Assembly (NCBI RefSeq): GCF_963576545.1
Contig: NC_083658.1
Coordinates: 9,565,428 to 9,629,427 of the forward strand
Origin: Limanda limanda
Lineage: Eukaryota > Chordata > Actinopteri > Pleuronectiformes > Pleuronectidae
Direction: 5' to 3'
Length of the DNA: 64,000 nt
Part shown: positions 61,277 to 64,000 of the stretch, in pieces
Numbering within the stretch: the stretch's first letter is position 1
How the letters are laid out: each line of letters starts with the position of its first letter
Made by a program: the position numbers and the translations under genes
The notes under the pieces: model-generated
What the model saw: the letters and a program-made list of their open reading frames with translations, nothing else
Told to the model about the DNA's origin: nothing
The model's database searches: none

Positions 61277-62562
61277 CTTTATAATACGTTAACTTGTATA
61301 GGGGAAATTGAAATATCCTATTCGATATCCCACCACTTACTGAGACCAAAGTCTCTAACATAAAACATTTGGAATGGCTCTTGCCTTTCCCTTGATGCTG
61401 TAATCAACAATCCAACACTATCAATGTCTGCACAACAGGGAAATTAGCGTGACCTTTTTTGAATGTCGGTGATCATTTTACAGTAGTGCATATAAGACAC
61501 AGAAGATGGGTTGCTGGGGTTGGAGTTGAAGTCTGATATTCTCCACCAGATCCTGATGAGAGCATTATGGCTTTAACCTTACAATAGCTACATCTCTCCT
61601 CTCCCTCCTCCATTCGTTCTTTGTCTCATGCTCAGTTAACACTGCAATTATGCCAGATGAATACCTTGTTTATGAGGCTCTCCAGTTGTGATTAAGCTTG
61701 GTGATTAGTACATTTGTAGGTGGTAATTATAAATTAAGACTAGGTCCTTAGCATGCAAGGAGATGGAAGGAAGAGATAAAAATCCTCCCAACAAGCAGGG
61801 TTAATATCAGCCTGCAGTATCTTCCCCATCTGCAGATCAGCTAGCGTTAACATGAAATCCTCTGGCTGTGTCGAAACAGGCAATCTGATGCATAAGTAAC
61901 GTTTGTGAACATATTTCTTTCAGTTCACGAAAGAAAAATGCAAGAAAGAAAAAAAAAAAGAGTAGCACTGCTGTCCTCACACGGCCCAGCGTGTCTCAGA
62001 TCTCCTGCACTACAGTAAGCTTTGGTTGCCTGGAACCAACAGCTGAACGAACCCATTATCCCCGGCCCTGACGACCAGGCTGCTTGGATGTCTCTCAAAT
62101 GTCATTCAGGATGAGAGCATCTGCTGAGGGAAATATCAAACTGAGAAGGAAGCTGGCCAAGGATTCCAGATACTGTGCATACTGTGAATGATCAAATAGT
62201 GGCCTCTATTTTGCCCAAACCGCAGAAAATAAAGGCCTTTATTGGAAATTGCTTTTATTAGAGACATAATGTTAATTGCTAATTTGGAAGTCTGCTCCTG
62301 TTGTAATTTGCTGTTAGGGCAAACGGAACACTAACACCATTAACACCATTAGAGCAGTCATGTCATATCACTCTGACGCTGAATCTCTCTAATCTAGTTA
62401 TTATTTTCAGCCATCAATAGCAAATCCATTTAGCTGTTTCTCCCATTATGGTTAATGTCAATGAAATGCAACACTCCAACAACAGATGTTTGATATTAAA
62501 CGACGAAAGGGCACTATTCCTATAATTCTAGGCAGGATGAGGTAACACTTCCTTGCAATTTA

Positions 62563-62695
62563 TGATCAATCAAATTTGATTTGTGTAGCTCAAATTCACA
62601 AATCAAAATTTATTTCATAGAGCTTAACAAGGTGAGACATCCTCTGTTCTTAACCCTCGACAAGAGGACGGCATAACTACTAAAGAAACCTTCTT
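62563..62695 (+). repeat. Interspersed repeat fragment (LINE-tail-like)
   Basis: TTTGATTTGTGTAGCTCAAA, TTCACAAATCAAAATTTATT, TAGAGCTTAACAAGGTGAGACATCC (62619 on) and CTTAACCCTCGACAAGAGG are phrases I recognise from a repeat type widespread in fish. The ends are not defined. (Third phrase: key words AGCTTAACAAGG and GAGACATCC.). Confidence 0.5.
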
Positions 62696-64000
62696 CTTTT
62701 CAAATTAAAATCATGAGGTTAACCCTGTTGTGTTCACACCAAACACAAAGCAAATTTCGCAGAGATTCATATATATATGGGAAGACGTAAAACTCCACGT
62801 CATTTGCTTCAGGGCCAGGTCACACACACGCAAATGGAAAGCAAATATTGTGGATCTAAGCTAACTGACATTGATCTCGACGCCATGCTGCAATTGGCCT
62901 CAGCGTGGAAATGGATGTTTTATTCGCCTCCTTGCTCGCACAGATTGGAAGTGAGCGGAAGGTAAAGGTTTGCCCCTGAATCAATTGTGTACTATATGTG
63001 ACCCGGTCCTACCTCGCTCATGTTGAAACTCTGGCGTGCATGCACTCATAGCAAGCAGTCTGGAGGCTGAAGTCTTTTCAGCCATGCTATTCAGTTGTAC
63101 ATTTCATAATATTGAATTGAATATCATAAGGGGCTTGTGGTCTGTATGGAGCTGGGTGGTCGAGTGTCTAAAATCCTTGCACTGTTACTTAAAAACAGAT
63201 GTCTCCCTCTTATATCACTGTAAGGGTTTTAAACATCACTGCTTGAAATGTCACAGTGAGTGGTTGGTTAGTTTAGCCTTCCCTTGTAGAACCATATCAG
63301 ACAGACATATGTGGACATTATGGACACACTGTTGTTCTCAATATCTGCTTCCAAGGAAACTGTAGAGAGTACAGTCAGTGCCCAGTGATAACATGCAGAC
63401 AAAACTAATTATAGAGTTGAAAGATGTCCATATAAAGCGTACAAAAAGGACATCGCTAGTCTACCTGCACTCACTAGTCAGAACACAGAAGGGAGGAAAT
63501 GAATAAATTAGTCAACCATTACTGTGAAATTGTAGATTACAGAGAATTTAACACGGCGGCTTTTAAATTACAGGTGATTTCTCCTCTCTCTTTGTCACGC
63601 TGCCTGTTATTTGAGATTTTCATTGTGTTTGTTAAGGAATTAATTAAACTGTATACTCAGGAGCATAAATCTTAAACATCATCTTAAAACACCACTCTGT
63701 GCTTTGGTTTGAAAGAGGATGCCTCCTGTCCACACCAGCTATTGCTTTCTCTCCCAGTTGCTGTGAGCCATGACAACTGGGAAACTGGCTTTGCTGTGTG
63801 GTGTGTATGTTGCAGCTAAGTAGGCCTGGCAGAAAGCAACAGAGCCAGGCAGGCAGGCAGGCGTGGGGCAGGTGGACTACATCAACCCCCTCCTCCACCA
63901 AAGAACACAGTGAGCTTAGTCAAAAGCAAGTCTCAGTGGCAGGTTATCAATCTCCACTGTGCTATAAAAAAAAGGGAGTTCTCTGCTTCGCTAATGTGCC

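Overview
This window reads as nuclear DNA of a teleost fish. It is AT-rich and poor in genes. It carries several short interspersed repeats of types common in fish, and one vertebrate gene with ordinary GT-AG introns.

The host gene lies on the minus strand and is the 3' part of a neuroligin, best matched to NLGN4 (nlgn4x; the fish a/b copy cannot be decided here). Four coding exons are visible. In transcript order they are 60366-60518 (153 bp), 23060-23245 (186 bp), 19439-20228 (790 bp) and 12939-13833 (895 bp, ending in TAG). All splice phases fit, giving about 673 residues after the first shared codon. They cover most of the catalytically dead cholinesterase-like ectodomain, a Thr/Pro-rich stalk, one transmembrane helix, and a cytoplasmic tail with the Tyr-containing gephyrin-type motif and a C-terminal PDZ ligand (TTRV). 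The exons encoding the signal peptide and N-terminal ectodomain must lie beyond base 64000. The introns are about 37.1 kb, 2.8 kb and 5.6 kb. The 3' UTR probably runs to about 11.9 kb, and no other host gene is visible below it.

The most striking accessory feature is a pair of PIF/Harbinger-type DNA transposons lying end to end at 4757-5847 and 5851-9153, downstream of nlgn4x. Both start with GGGCCGGT and end with ACCGGCCC, and CTG occurs at all three junctions, so they share one 3-bp target duplication. The right-hand element (B) has an intact 350-aa HARBI1-like DDE transposase. Across a 131-bp divergent promoter lies a Myb/SANT-like partner gene, interrupted by a stop codon just before its C-terminal coiled coil. 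The left-hand element (A) is an internally deleted, diverged relative in the opposite orientation that keeps only a broken C-terminal piece of the partner gene.

Other mobile DNA includes a complete non-autonomous hAT-type element (54125-55408) with an exact 8-bp target duplication, five fragments of one tRNA-derived SINE family, LINE tails, a decayed Tc1-like transposase fragment, minisatellites and many microsatellites. The rest is AT-rich intron or intergenic sequence in which I see no gene. Without a database, paralogue choice, repeat family names and conserved noncoding elements cannot be settled.
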